From NCBI GenBank assembly GCA_031431195.1, contig JANPCU010000109.1, positions 1 to 24,025 on the forward strand: 24,025 nucleotides of DNA. Reading direction: 5' to 3'. The stretch comes from TH-plancto1 sp031431195 (lineage in GTDB: Bacteria > Planctomycetota > Planctomycetia > Planctomycetales > Planctomycetaceae). The position numbers and the translations under genes are program-made. Within the stretch, counting starts at the first letter, position 1; the number at the start of each line of letters is the position of its first letter. The notes beneath the pieces were generated by a model. That model did not search any database, was not told the origin of the DNA, and was given only the letters and a program-made list of their open reading frames with translations. This document shows, piece after piece, positions 16,124 to 23,072 of the stretch.

Positions 16124-17443
16124 CTATCGATAGAGTTGAGATCGAACACTGCCGCTGGTGGACGTGACCTCGGGAGACTTCCGATCTCGAATCGAAGCGG
16201 CATTCGCATCAATTTGAGAGTCCGGCGGGAGCAAGTGCAGCAACCGGGGGCGGAAAACCACCATGAGGAACAGGGGGAGATACCAGAGAACATACACGCC
16301 GCCCTGCTGGGTGTACCAAAACTGGGTGCTGATAATGATGGCCGCAGAATGGGCCAGCAGATGCTCGACGTTCTTTTGTCGAGGGAAGACCGTCAGCACA
16401 ATCAGTTGGATGCAGTAGAGGGCGATCACCGGCAGGCGATAAACGGAGAGGTATTCGGCCTCCTTCCAGAACCCTTCCATCTGACCATCCGAGCGGAAGG
16501 CGAGTACCTCCAAGTCGATCGAGCCCAGGATCTTGTTCACAAACGTGGGGCCATCCAGCGACGTGAGTGCCAGGCTGCCCACCAGAACGAGGGCCACTGC
16601 ACCGAGGGCGATGCCGAACTTTAAGCTGCCGCGTCGCCCATAGAACGCGAACCACAGCGGCAGCAGAAAGACTGGAAAGAACATGGCCCCACAGGCGAGC
16701 CCCAGAAAAATTCCGGCCACCACCGGCTGGCGATAAAAGACGATGGCCCACACGATCAGTGCGGCGGGCAAGACATGATTGAACTTGCCTACGTCGTACG
16801 CTGTTCCCGGTAACAGCATGTAGAGCGTGGCGGCGGCCAGCCCCAGTTGGACATCCCCGAACAGTTTCTTGCCTGCGACAATCAGACCCGCTACGACCGC
16901 ACCGTGTGTCAGTATCGACAAGATGCGGGCGGCCAGATCCTCCACAAACACGAACTCCACGGGGGCGGCCAAGAGGGTCGCAGCTGGTCCCGGAGCGGGT
17001 TCGCCTTGCATCTCGGGAGCATGGGGAAGGCTCGTGCGGTTGAGCAGTGCCTCCGCATGTTCCACCGTCATCGTGGTGGAGCGAGGCAGGGAGTCCGTAA
17101 TCGCCTTGGTCGACAGAAACACAAACGCCGCAGCACACAGGAAAATCAGCCCGCCATTATTCAGGTTTTGCCCGAGCTGGGGACGACGCTGCAGAATGGG
17201 GTCGGCCAGCAATCTGGCGAGATACAGTCCCGACAGGGAGAACAGCCAGATGTAGCCGAACTGTTGCGTGCCCTCATTCCGGACAAAGATCAACCCTGGC
17301 GCAGCGAGCAGGAGCAACACCAAGTCGACATTCCGGAGCGACCAAATTCGGTTGAAGCGGTAGAAGACGGCCAAAATCAACAGCGTCGACAGGTAGAACC
17401 ATGTCGCGGCGTTGACCGAATATCCCCGAAGCAACACATCCAT
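16124..17443 (-). CDS. Polytopic membrane protein, possible GT-C (GT87-like) glycosyltransferase
   Basis: A 439-residue integral membrane protein with about ten hydrophobic spans. After an N-terminal span (ATWFYLSTLLILAVFYRF) come pairs of spans, a loop of about 60 residues (around 110-165) and the segment VVAGIFLGLACGAMFFPVFLLPLWFAFYGRRGSLKFGIAL. That pattern recalls the GT87 (DUF2029) mannosyltransferase family, where a GLxxGxxxxxP stretch precedes a basic loop. No catalytic acidic motif can be named with confidence, so the enzyme call is tentative. ATG 17443 is preferred to the upstream 17491 because the extra 16 residues are polar and unlike a membrane-protein N-terminus. It lies downstream of another GT-C-like gene on the same strand, 343 bases away, which supports but does not prove a shared envelope-glycan role. 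Confidence 0.65.
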   Translation of the reverse strand: MDVLLRGYSVNAATWFYLSTLLILAVFYRFNRIWSLRNVDLVLLLLAAPGLIFVRNEGTQQFGYIWLFSLSGLYLARLLADPILQRRPQLGQNLNNGGLIFLCAAAFVFLSTKAITDSLPRSTTMTVEHAEALLNRTSLPHAPEMQGEPAPGPAATLLAAPVEFVFVEDLAARILSILTHGAVVAGLIVAGKKLFGDVQLGLAAATLYMLLPGTAYDVGKFNHVLPAALIVWAIVFYRQPVVAGIFLGLACGAMFFPVFLLPLWFAFYGRRGSLKFGIALGAVALVLVGSLALTSLDGPTFVNKILGSIDLEVLAFRSDGQMEGFWKEAEYLSVYRLPVIALYCIQLIVLTVFPRQKNVEHLLAHSAAIIISTQFWYTQQGGVYVLWYLPLFLMVVFRPRLLHLLPPDSQIDANAASIRDRKSPEVTSTSGSVRSQLYR

Positions 17444-17786
17444 CTCAGAATCGCTCCCGCGCGACCACTGCCCCGGGCATTCCCTGCCCATGAAGCTGTT
17501 GCCTACTCTTCAGACCTCGTCAATGAAGCTGAGACACCGGTTCAAAATAAGCACCAGCAAAGCCGGGGCCAATGGGAAAGAATAACGAGGACGAAGACTG
17601 AAATCCAATCGAAACGCGGGTTGACCACTCTCCCACACGGATGAACTGTTTCACGGGACGAGAATCGTTACTCCGAGAATGCCCCCCGTAGTCGTCAATA
17701 TCGTCAGCGTGAACAGCAGACCGGGACTTCCTGTGCCTGGTCAGTGGACTCGTATTTCCCGCAGCTGGGTGGATTTACCAGACTTG
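17444..17786. other. Intergenic gap between two minus-strand membrane-protein genes
   Basis: 343 bases without a supported gene. On the minus strand around 17670-17740 a 29-codon stretch could encode a membrane-span-like peptide, but it is bounded by a TGA upstream and has no start codon. No terminator or promoter is evident. Confidence 0.5.
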
Positions 17787-19094
17787 TCACGAACTCTGCC
17801 TTGAGATCGTGCGGGATTGCCAACGTTGTCCCAGTGACTCAATCCCGAGGGCGGAGAGTACCAGCAACGGGTATTCGCCGGGGAGTCGATAGCGGACAGA
17901 ACTGACGAACACGAGGTGCAAGGCGGCAAAATAGAGGATCGGCCCCGCAGTGATGGCCAGCACGCCGAGCGAGCGCCGCAGTTGCCAGGCTCCCACCAGT
18001 GCCGGTGCGAACACCACGACAAACCAGACGAACGACACGAACTGGAGAACGGGAAACTTCTTGAACTGGTCCGCATTCGGAAACGGATTCCAGTACCGGA
18101 GTGTCTTCTTCCAGGCGAGGACCGCGACTTGACCGGGGTTGTCAAACGCAAACGCCCAGGCCCGTTTGCGGTACTCGCGGTCCATCTCGTACTCTGACAT
18201 CCGCGAGAGCAGGTTCTCCTCATCGAAGAATGCCATGTCGCTATCGCCAGTGGTGTTTCCGGGATTCCACCCGTCATACAGACTTGGTCCCATCCAGAGT
18301 GTGGTCAGCACGAAATGCCCCGTCACCCGCTGGTTCCGAATCCCCCAGGGAACCAGACTGGCCACCATCACCAAGGCGGTGCAGAAGGCCATCACCGCAC
18401 GCGCCCGATCTCGCTTCAACAGCCACAGCCACAGCACCAGGCACGGCGGAAAGAGCAACCAACTGGGCCGCAGGTAACAACCCACACCGCCCCACAGTCC
18501 CGCCATCGCTCCCGTGAGAGCAGCTGCAATGAGGGTCGGAGATGTGGCCGCTCCGGTCGGAACGGAGGACTCTGAATCAGCTGCCGGGGCCGCCTGAATT
18601 CCCCCACGAGACAGTGGAACCAGCCCGAAGACCAGCGACACCGCAAATACCGTCTCGGTTAACTCGATGGCACTGAACCCGACAAAAATGGGTGAGACTC
18701 CGGCCAGCCATCCGGCAATCAGACCGGTTCGATGTCCGCCGAGCCTGTGCCCCAGCTGATACACACCGAGACAACCCAGCGCGCCGACAGTCGCCAAGAC
18801 CAGTCTGGCGGCGAGCAGACTCTCCCCAAACAGTTTCCGCGAGATGGCCAGTAGGAGAGGAAACCCGGGCATCCGCAGGACTTGCCGGGGCGGGGTGTAG
18901 ATCTCGTAGGGCTCGCCTTGAACGATGCGATGAGCGAGATCCCAGTACCCAGCGGCATCGCCTTCGATCACAAACTGCCGAGGGGGTTGAGCGAGATGAT
19001 CTAAATAATACTGAACCGCGAAGACCGCTCCGATCCGCAAGGCCAACGCCACTGCGAATAAGACCAAGACCGACCATCGGGGGTTCCAACTCAA
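17787..19094 (-). CDS. GT39/ArnT-like (PMT-family) membrane glycosyltransferase
   Basis: A 435-residue polytopic membrane protein of the GT-C superfamily, which transfers a sugar from a polyprenyl-phosphate donor on the outer face of the inner membrane. Features: first span WSVLVLFAVALALRIGAVFAV; an acidic first loop with EGDAAGYWDLAHRIVQGEPY (Asp46 is the likely family acidic residue); RMPGFPLLLAISRKLFGES; repeated spans; and the C-terminal SSVRYRLPGEYPLLVLSALG typical of PMT-like proteins. The acceptor (lipid A, protein or a surface polymer) is unknown. The start is uncertain: TTG 19094 gives a normal N-terminus, but the frame stays open about 20 codons further up without ATG or GTG. It follows the 180-residue unknown gene by 65 bases and probably shares its transcript. 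Confidence 0.83.
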   Translation of the reverse strand: MSWNPRWSVLVLFAVALALRIGAVFAVQYYLDHLAQPPRQFVIEGDAAGYWDLAHRIVQGEPYEIYTPPRQVLRMPGFPLLLAISRKLFGESLLAARLVLATVGALGCLGVYQLGHRLGGHRTGLIAGWLAGVSPIFVGFSAIELTETVFAVSLVFGLVPLSRGGIQAAPAADSESSVPTGAATSPTLIAAALTGAMAGLWGGVGCYLRPSWLLFPPCLVLWLWLLKRDRARAVMAFCTALVMVASLVPWGIRNQRVTGHFVLTTLWMGPSLYDGWNPGNTTGDSDMAFFDEENLLSRMSEYEMDREYRKRAWAFAFDNPGQVAVLAWKKTLRYWNPFPNADQFKKFPVLQFVSFVWFVVVFAPALVGAWQLRRSLGVLAITAGPILYFAALHLVFVSSVRYRLPGEYPLLVLSALGIESLGQRWQSRTISRQSS

Positions 19095-19159
19095 GACATA
19101 TTCCGCCAGAGATCGCTTCGTGACATGGGGGCGATCGTACGGGCCAACAAATCAGCGGG

Positions 19160-19702
19160 TCAAGCCGATTGCGACATTCGGCATTTTTGCGAGTTGTGGC
19201 GATCATCATCCTTACTGCAGCGACATTCGTCGACGGCAAAGAGCCGATCCCAGCTGATACGGCACTCGTTGATGCCGAACTCGATCAATACTTTCCGGAC
19301 CTCTTCGTAGTTGAACCCGAGTTGCCCGATTTCCTGACGATTGTTGGTAAATGTCAAGATTTCCCACGGGCGATGCTCGCGCAGGAACAGCCGCTGCACA
19401 AAGCCCACCGCGACGGGACACAGTTCAACACCACCGGCCAAGATACGCCCATCTGACAGAAACTGAATTCGGCCAAAGTGGCCTGGCTGGTCGAACTCGG
19501 GAAATTTCTGCATCCCATAGAGATGCTGGATCCAGCGGTGGTGATAGAACGGAACCCAGTGTTCCACGAACCATGCACGGTACGCCTTGGCTCCCAGATC
19601 TCGGCCCGCCGCCTTAGAGAGGAGGTACTTATGCTTACACGCCTCGTAATGTCCGTACTCGGAGATCGAGTCGAAATGAAGGCAATCAAAAGGCAACGTC
19701 AT
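19160..19702 (-). CDS. Hypothetical 180-residue protein of unknown function
   Basis: I do not recognise the family. The protein is soluble-looking, without signal peptide or membrane span, and rich in aromatic and His residues in its first half: ISEYGHYEACKHKYLLSK, then AYRAWFVEHWVPFYHHRWIQ. A short middle part looks like beta strands (FGRIQFLSDGRILAGGVELC), and the C-terminal end is Cys- and His-bearing (DECRCSKDDDRHNSQKCRM), which could bind a metal, though no standard finger spacing is present. ATG 19702 has GGAG at good spacing (GTGGAGCGTCAATG) and sits about 90 bases below a strong promoter, which rules out the alternative GTG at 19837 because it would lie upstream of the transcription start. 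It precedes a membrane glycosyltransferase by 65 bases, so an accessory role in that pathway is possible but speculative. Confidence 0.72.
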   Translation of the reverse strand: MTLPFDCLHFDSISEYGHYEACKHKYLLSKAAGRDLGAKAYRAWFVEHWVPFYHHRWIQHLYGMQKFPEFDQPGHFGRIQFLSDGRILAGGVELCPVAVGFVQRLFLREHRPWEILTFTNNRQEIGQLGFNYEEVRKVLIEFGINECRISWDRLFAVDECRCSKDDDRHNSQKCRMSQSA

Positions 19703-19765
19703 TGACGCTCCACGGGAAAGAGACATGGCCCCAACACCATCCAGATCAGGATTTCTCCCCATCCG

Positions 19766-19784
19766 GTTGCCTTCCCCAGGCAAC
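19766..19784 (-). promoter_or_regulatory. 5'UTR hairpin in the leader of the 180-residue gene
   Basis: GTTGCCT-TCCCC-AGGCAAC (plus strand) gives a perfect 7-bp stem with a 5-base loop, between the predicted transcription start near 19790 and the ATG at 19702. It may stabilise the leader; no known riboswitch pattern is seen. Confidence 0.4.
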
Positions 19785-19797
19785 TTCGGCGGACACT

Positions 19798-19825
19798 TAT
19801 ATATGTGTTTTCGCACAAGAGTCAA
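19798..19825 (-). promoter_or_regulatory. Sigma70-type promoter for the 180-residue gene
   Basis: Read on the minus strand, TTGACT (19825-19820) is separated by 16 bases from TATATA (19803-19798), close to the consensus on both boxes. The predicted start is near 19790, giving a leader of about 90 bases before ATG 19702. It is the best promoter match in the window. Confidence 0.6.
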
Positions 19826-19923
19826 GCAGTTCTGCACAAATTCCCGGCTATTTCTCCCTCAGTCCGAGAAGTCTCTGCATCCGGAAAATTACCTAAATCG
19901 CCAATCAGGCAAAGCCCGCTCAT

Positions 19924-19951
19924 TTGACAGATACGGCTCAATCGCTACTTT
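19924..19951 (+). promoter_or_regulatory. Candidate promoter for the Cys-rich protein gene
   Basis: TTGACA (19924-19929) is a perfect -35 box; 16 bases on, TACTTT (19946-19951) is a weak -10. Transcription would start near 19958, leaving a leader of about 130 bases with a palindrome at 19974-19987. Confidence 0.4.
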
Positions 19952-19973
19952 AAGCGTGTTGCTTCCTCTGGAA

Positions 19974-19987
19974 TGTCTACGTAGACA
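19974..19987. promoter_or_regulatory. 14-bp perfect palindrome, candidate operator
   Basis: TGTCTACGTAGACA is an exact palindrome, lying about 16-30 bases downstream of the predicted start of the Cys-rich gene transcript. Its place and symmetry suit binding by a dimeric repressor; there is no direct evidence for one. Confidence 0.4.
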
Positions 19988-20089
19988 CCCAAACATCGAT
20001 CCAGAGAAGCGCTGTCGGGAAGTTCAGGCCGTCTCGGAGCCATCCCACGCAGCTCACAGGAAATTCCGAGGTCGATTGAGGAGTTTGAT

Positions 20090-20482
20090 ATGGTCCGCAA
20101 GATGATGTTCGCGTTTGCTGCCCTGTTGGCAGTCGTTCTGGTCGTTGGTGATGCACAGGCAAGCCACCGTGGTTGTCGTCAGCCACGCGCCCGTCGCACT
20201 AACTGCTGTGCTCAGCCTTCTTGTGCAGCTCCTAGCTGTGCAGCACCATCGTGCAACAGCTGTAACAGCGCTCCTAGCTGCCAAGCACCAGCTTGCGGCG
20301 GTTGCAACAGCTGTAACAGTGCCCCCAGCTGCGAAGCTCCAGCTTGCGGCGGTTGTGCCACCGCAGCTGCTCCTTGCAGCAGCTGTGCCACGGCTTCGGC
20401 TGCTGTGGCCGCTCCTATGAGCGCACCAGAGCCACCAGCAGCTGCTCCAGCTCCTGGTGCAGAAGCACCAGCAGCGAAGTAG
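20090..20482 (+). CDS. Small secreted Cys-rich repeat protein
   Basis: A 130-residue protein with a clear signal peptide (residues 1-24, ending DAQA before SHRG) and a mature part of about 106 residues holding 16 cysteines. Cysteines come in PSC, PAC, GGC and NSC units. A 17-residue block, NSCNSAPSCxAPACGGC, is repeated twice head to tail (QAP, then EAP), preceded by shorter SCAAP units. The C-terminal 35 residues are a low-complexity Ala/Pro tail. Such proteins can be disulfide-bonded surface or matrix components or metal binders; neither function is shown here. I know no named family for it. ATG 20090 has GAGGAG 6 bases upstream. It has its own candidate promoter, a palindrome in the leader and a terminator after it, so it is probably a single-gene unit with strong expression. 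Confidence 0.85.
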   Translation: MVRKMMFAFAALLAVVLVVGDAQASHRGCRQPRARRTNCCAQPSCAAPSCAAPSCNSCNSAPSCQAPACGGCNSCNSAPSCEAPACGGCATAAAPCSSCATASAAVAAPMSAPEPPAAAPAPGAEAPAAK

Positions 20483-20506
20483 TTTTGTCCCTCCTCGGGA
20501 ACACTG

Positions 20507-20543
20507 AACGGCTTGTGATCTTTTGGATTGCAAGCCGTTTTGC
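20507..20543 (+). terminator. Terminator after the Cys-rich gene
   Basis: AACGGCTTG (20507-20515) pairs exactly with CAAGCCGTT (20531-20539) around a 15-base loop, ending in a TTTT run. It lies 25 bases after the stop codon. Confidence 0.75.
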
Positions 20544-20640
20544 ATTGGTGAGGAGTCAGGACGTTCAGGGTGGAAGGGGGAGCGAACGAAACCGACCAGC
20601 GGACTTCAGCTGCCCTGCCGATCATTCCCAAAGGGACCCG

Positions 20641-21441
20641 ATGGATCTGCAACTGGGTGACAAACACATCCTGATAACCGGCGGGGCCAGTGGGATCGGT
20701 CTGGCGACAGCACGGGAGTTCTGGCGAGAGAATTCGCGAGTGACCGTTCTGGATCGAGGGGAGGCAGCCCGGGACCTCACCTCCGAGATTGACCCCCAGC
20801 GAGTCCGCCACATCCGGGCCGATATCACCGACTTTGAGGCGATGCAGGCTGCGGAGGAACAGGCGGTCGCTGACTTTGGCCCGGTGGATGGCGTCATCCA
20901 CTGTGCGGCCATCGGCTCGGGAAAATTCGGTTTTCCCTTTACCAACCTCGCCCCAGCCGACTGGGGGCTGACTCTGCAAGTCGACATCATGGGGATGGTG
21001 CATGTGGCGCATGCCTTCGCCCCGAGGATGCGAGAGCGCCAGACCGGGGCGTTTGTCTTCTTGTCGAGTATCGCCGGACAGATCGGTTCGCAAACCGACC
21101 CGCCCTACAGCGCGGCCAAGGCGGCGAACATCAACTTCGCTCAGTGCATGGCCAAAGACCTCGCCCCCCACAATGTCCGCGTCAATACGATCTGCCCCGG
21201 CATGGTCCAGACCCCACTCAATCGATCCGTTTGGCAGGCGTGGCACGACCAACAGCCGCTGGAAAACCGTCTCAGCTACGAGGATTGGGCAGGTATCAAA
21301 GTCCGCTCCCTGGTTCCGCTCGGTCGCTGGCAGACCCCGGAAGATGTGGCCGCAATGGTCGTTTTCCTGACCTCCGAACGAGCCCGCAACATCACCGGCC
21401 AGACGATCAACGTCGATGGCGGATTTGTGATGCACTGGTAG
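20641..21441 (+). CDS. Short-chain dehydrogenase/reductase (SDR), FabG-like
   Basis: A 266-residue classical SDR oxidoreductase. The N-terminal nucleotide-binding motif is TGGASGIG (13-20). Asp38 at the end of the second strand (VTVLDRG) suggests NAD(H) rather than NADP(H). Other marks are HCAA (87-90) in place of NNAG, the catalytic serine in FLSSIAG, YSAAK (Tyr156, Lys160), and the PGMVQTPL segment that closes over the cofactor. The C-terminus (TGQTINVDGGFVMHW) is typical of the FabG/glucose-dehydrogenase-like group. The substrate cannot be told from sequence. ATG 20641 is preceded by AAAGGGA, and the fold begins directly after it; the upstream part of the frame overlaps the preceding gene. 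It looks like a single gene between two unrelated ones. Confidence 0.93.
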   Translation: MDLQLGDKHILITGGASGIGLATAREFWRENSRVTVLDRGEAARDLTSEIDPQRVRHIRADITDFEAMQAAEEQAVADFGPVDGVIHCAAIGSGKFGFPFTNLAPADWGLTLQVDIMGMVHVAHAFAPRMRERQTGAFVFLSSIAGQIGSQTDPPYSAAKAANINFAQCMAKDLAPHNVRVNTICPGMVQTPLNRSVWQAWHDQQPLENRLSYEDWAGIKVRSLVPLGRWQTPEDVAAMVVFLTSERARNITGQTINVDGGFVMHW

Positions 21442-21675
21442 GGGCGTCGGGAGTGAGGATTCGACTCCCCACTCACGACCCGCACATTCGTCACCCCGAG
21501 CATAATCCCTCCCGTTACAGCTTGTCTCACTGGCAGATTGATCGGCATCTCAGGCAACTGCCAGCGGTAAATTCACTCCCCTGCACATCCGCATCGGAGC
21601 GTGTTAAGATCAACGGAGTGCCGAGAGTTGGTTTCGGTCACTTCGAGTTCGTTTCACCCGAGGAGCCAGAACCTC

Positions 21676-22425
21676 ATGGCTGGTCAGGTTTCGCTGAAGT
21701 GGGGCCACGTGAGCATCACGGGCAACTTTCGCGACAACAACGAGGACAATTGCCACATCGATCCCCAGGCCCGGTTTTTCCTGGTCGCGGATGGAATGGG
21801 GGGACAGAGCGCCGGTGAGAAGGCCAGCGAGCTCGCGATCGATCTGATTTCCGAGAAGCTCCAGCAGTGGGTCGAGTTCCAGAAGTCCGATGTCCAGGCG
21901 ACGACGGACGCCATTGAACGCGCCGTCACGCATGCCAACAGCGAGATCATGGCCCTCGGCGGCCTCGACGCTCGCTACCACAATATGGGCACGACGGTCA
22001 CGTTCATCGTGAACGTCGCAAGTCAGTTCTTCATCGGCGGAGTCGGCGATAGCCGCGTCTATCGACTCCGCGCCGGGAAGCTCGAGCAGATCACCAAAGA
22101 CCACTCACTGACCCAGGCCTTAGTCGACGCTGGCACGATCTCCCCGGAAGAGGCCCTGACGCACCGCTACAAAAACGTGCTCTATAAGTACCTCGGGACC
22201 AAAGAAGGCAGCGGCGGCTCCGAGCCTAAGCAGATCGTCCCCGCAGCGGGCGACCGGTACATGCTCTGCTCCGATGGCGTCACTGACGGGGCTTCGACAG
22301 CGGTGATCCGCGACCTCCTGCTCGCCTCCCCAGACCCACAGCTGACCTCGCAAAAAATCGTCGAGGCAGCCCAGCAAGGTGGCTCTCGCGACAACATCAC
22401 CTGCATCGTCATTCACGTGGATTAG
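21676..22425 (+). CDS. PP2C-type (PPM) serine/threonine protein phosphatase
   Basis: A 249-residue bacterial Stp1-like phosphatase that removes phosphate from Ser/Thr residues with a two-metal (Mn/Mg) centre. The PPM motifs are in order: FRDNNEDN (metal Asp24), VADGMGG (metal Asp39), GDSRVYRL, the LCSDGVTD stretch and GGSRDNITCIVI at the end. The enzyme normally counteracts Hanks-type Ser/Thr kinases, which planctomycetes have in large numbers; no kinase is in this window. It is cytoplasmic, with no signal or membrane span. ATG 21676 is chosen because the domain begins a few residues later. Two frames upstream would add about 25 unrelated residues. Only a distant GAGG precedes the ATG. A hairpin follows the gene. 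Confidence 0.93.
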   Translation: MAGQVSLKWGHVSITGNFRDNNEDNCHIDPQARFFLVADGMGGQSAGEKASELAIDLISEKLQQWVEFQKSDVQATTDAIERAVTHANSEIMALGGLDARYHNMGTTVTFIVNVASQFFIGGVGDSRVYRLRAGKLEQITKDHSLTQALVDAGTISPEEALTHRYKNVLYKYLGTKEGSGGSEPKQIVPAAGDRYMLCSDGVTDGASTAVIRDLLLASPDPQLTSQKIVEAAQQGGSRDNITCIVIHVD

Positions 22426-22449
22426 TCTCTGCCTCCTCACTTCGGCTCC

Positions 22450-22480
22450 GGCCTCGTGAAACGGCGTTTCACACGAGGCC
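22450..22480 (+). terminator. Hairpin after the phosphatase gene
   Basis: GGCCTCGTGAAAC (22450-22462) pairs with GTTTCACACGAGGCC (22466-22480) with a 2-base bulge and a 3-base loop, about 25 bases after the stop. No T-tract follows, so termination is possible but unproven. Confidence 0.5.
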
Positions 22481-22588
22481 ACATGGGTGAACCGCCAGTG
22501 CCCCCGCCGTGACGCGCCAGGCCCGCTTCCGCACCCTCCCCGCCACCGACCTCATCGAGTGCCTCATCCGTCACAGTCAACCCTCTGA

Positions 22589-22689
22589 AATCTGTGAAAA
22601 TCTGTGCCATCTGTGGACAAACAATCTGCATGGGAGAAGCTCGATCCAGAACGACTTGGTCCACAGATTTCGCAGATTGGCACAGATTA
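22589..22689. repeat. ATCTGTG-type palindrome
   Basis: AATCTGTGAAAATCTGTG (from 22589) leads an arm of 30 bases that pairs with the reverse complement ending at 22688 (25 of 30 match). Each arm is three tandem ATCTGTG-like units. Confidence 0.8.
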
Positions 22690-22708
22690 TACACCGCGAG
22701 GAGAGTCA

Positions 22709-22808
22709 TGAGACATTCCGGCGAGCGTCCGGCGTGAGCCGGATGGGACTTCGAGGAGACCCCGCAGAACCAGGGGGCTGACGCCGCCCCGCTCGCCGAA
22801 ACGTCTCA
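22709..22808. repeat. Palindromic element A, copy 2 (uninterrupted)
   Basis: A 100-base unit with ends TGAGACATTCCGGCGAGCG and, in reverse complement, TGAGACGTTTCGGCGAGCG. Inside are a TCCGGC-GTGA-GCCGGA hairpin and a GGGGGCTGACGCCGCCCC stretch. It shows what the copy at 9444-9664 looked like before insertion. Confidence 0.8.
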
Positions 22809-23050
22809 CTCGGCGCCGCTTGAGGCATAGATTCTCGGCAATCCCACGATTCGCGGTCATCGGGCGAGGGCGGTTGACTCACCAAACCAGATTCACCGAG
22901 AGGACCGAGGTCGCCCTGTGTTCGCGCGTCTCATCGGGCCACCCTCATCAAAATCACCGGTAGCTGTGAGGGTGATAACTCCGTGGCCAGGACTCGACCA
23001 TTGACGTGGTCGGCACGCTTTCCGTAAATATGCGAGTCTCTAACTTTCAG

Positions 23051-23066
23051 AAAAAAAAGGGGGGGG
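23051..23066 (+). repeat. A8G8 homopolymer run in the leader and ribosome binding site
   Basis: Eight A followed by eight G end 6 bases before ATG 23073. The G-run takes the place of the ribosome binding site, so gain or loss of a base by slippage would alter translation efficiency rather than the frame. Confidence 0.9.
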
Positions 23067-23072
23067 ATCGCA

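Larger units (their letters stand above)
22426..23072. other. Repeat-rich intergenic region before the DUF1080 gene
   Basis: 647 bases with no supported gene. In order: a hairpin after the phosphatase (22450-22480), an ATCTGTG palindrome (22589-22689), element A copy 2 (22709-22808), about 240 bases of unremarkable sequence, and an A8G8 run (23051-23066) just before the next start codon. Frames within this stretch are translations of the repeats. Confidence 0.6.

Noticed and set aside
17660..17750. Membrane-span-like minus-strand peptide (GLLFTLTILTTTGGILGVTI)
   Set aside because: An in-frame TGA precedes it and there is no usable start codon; at best a remnant.
20212..21435. 407-codon minus-strand frame
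   Set aside because: It is antisense to the SDR and the Cys-rich gene, both of which have strong family or signal-peptide features.
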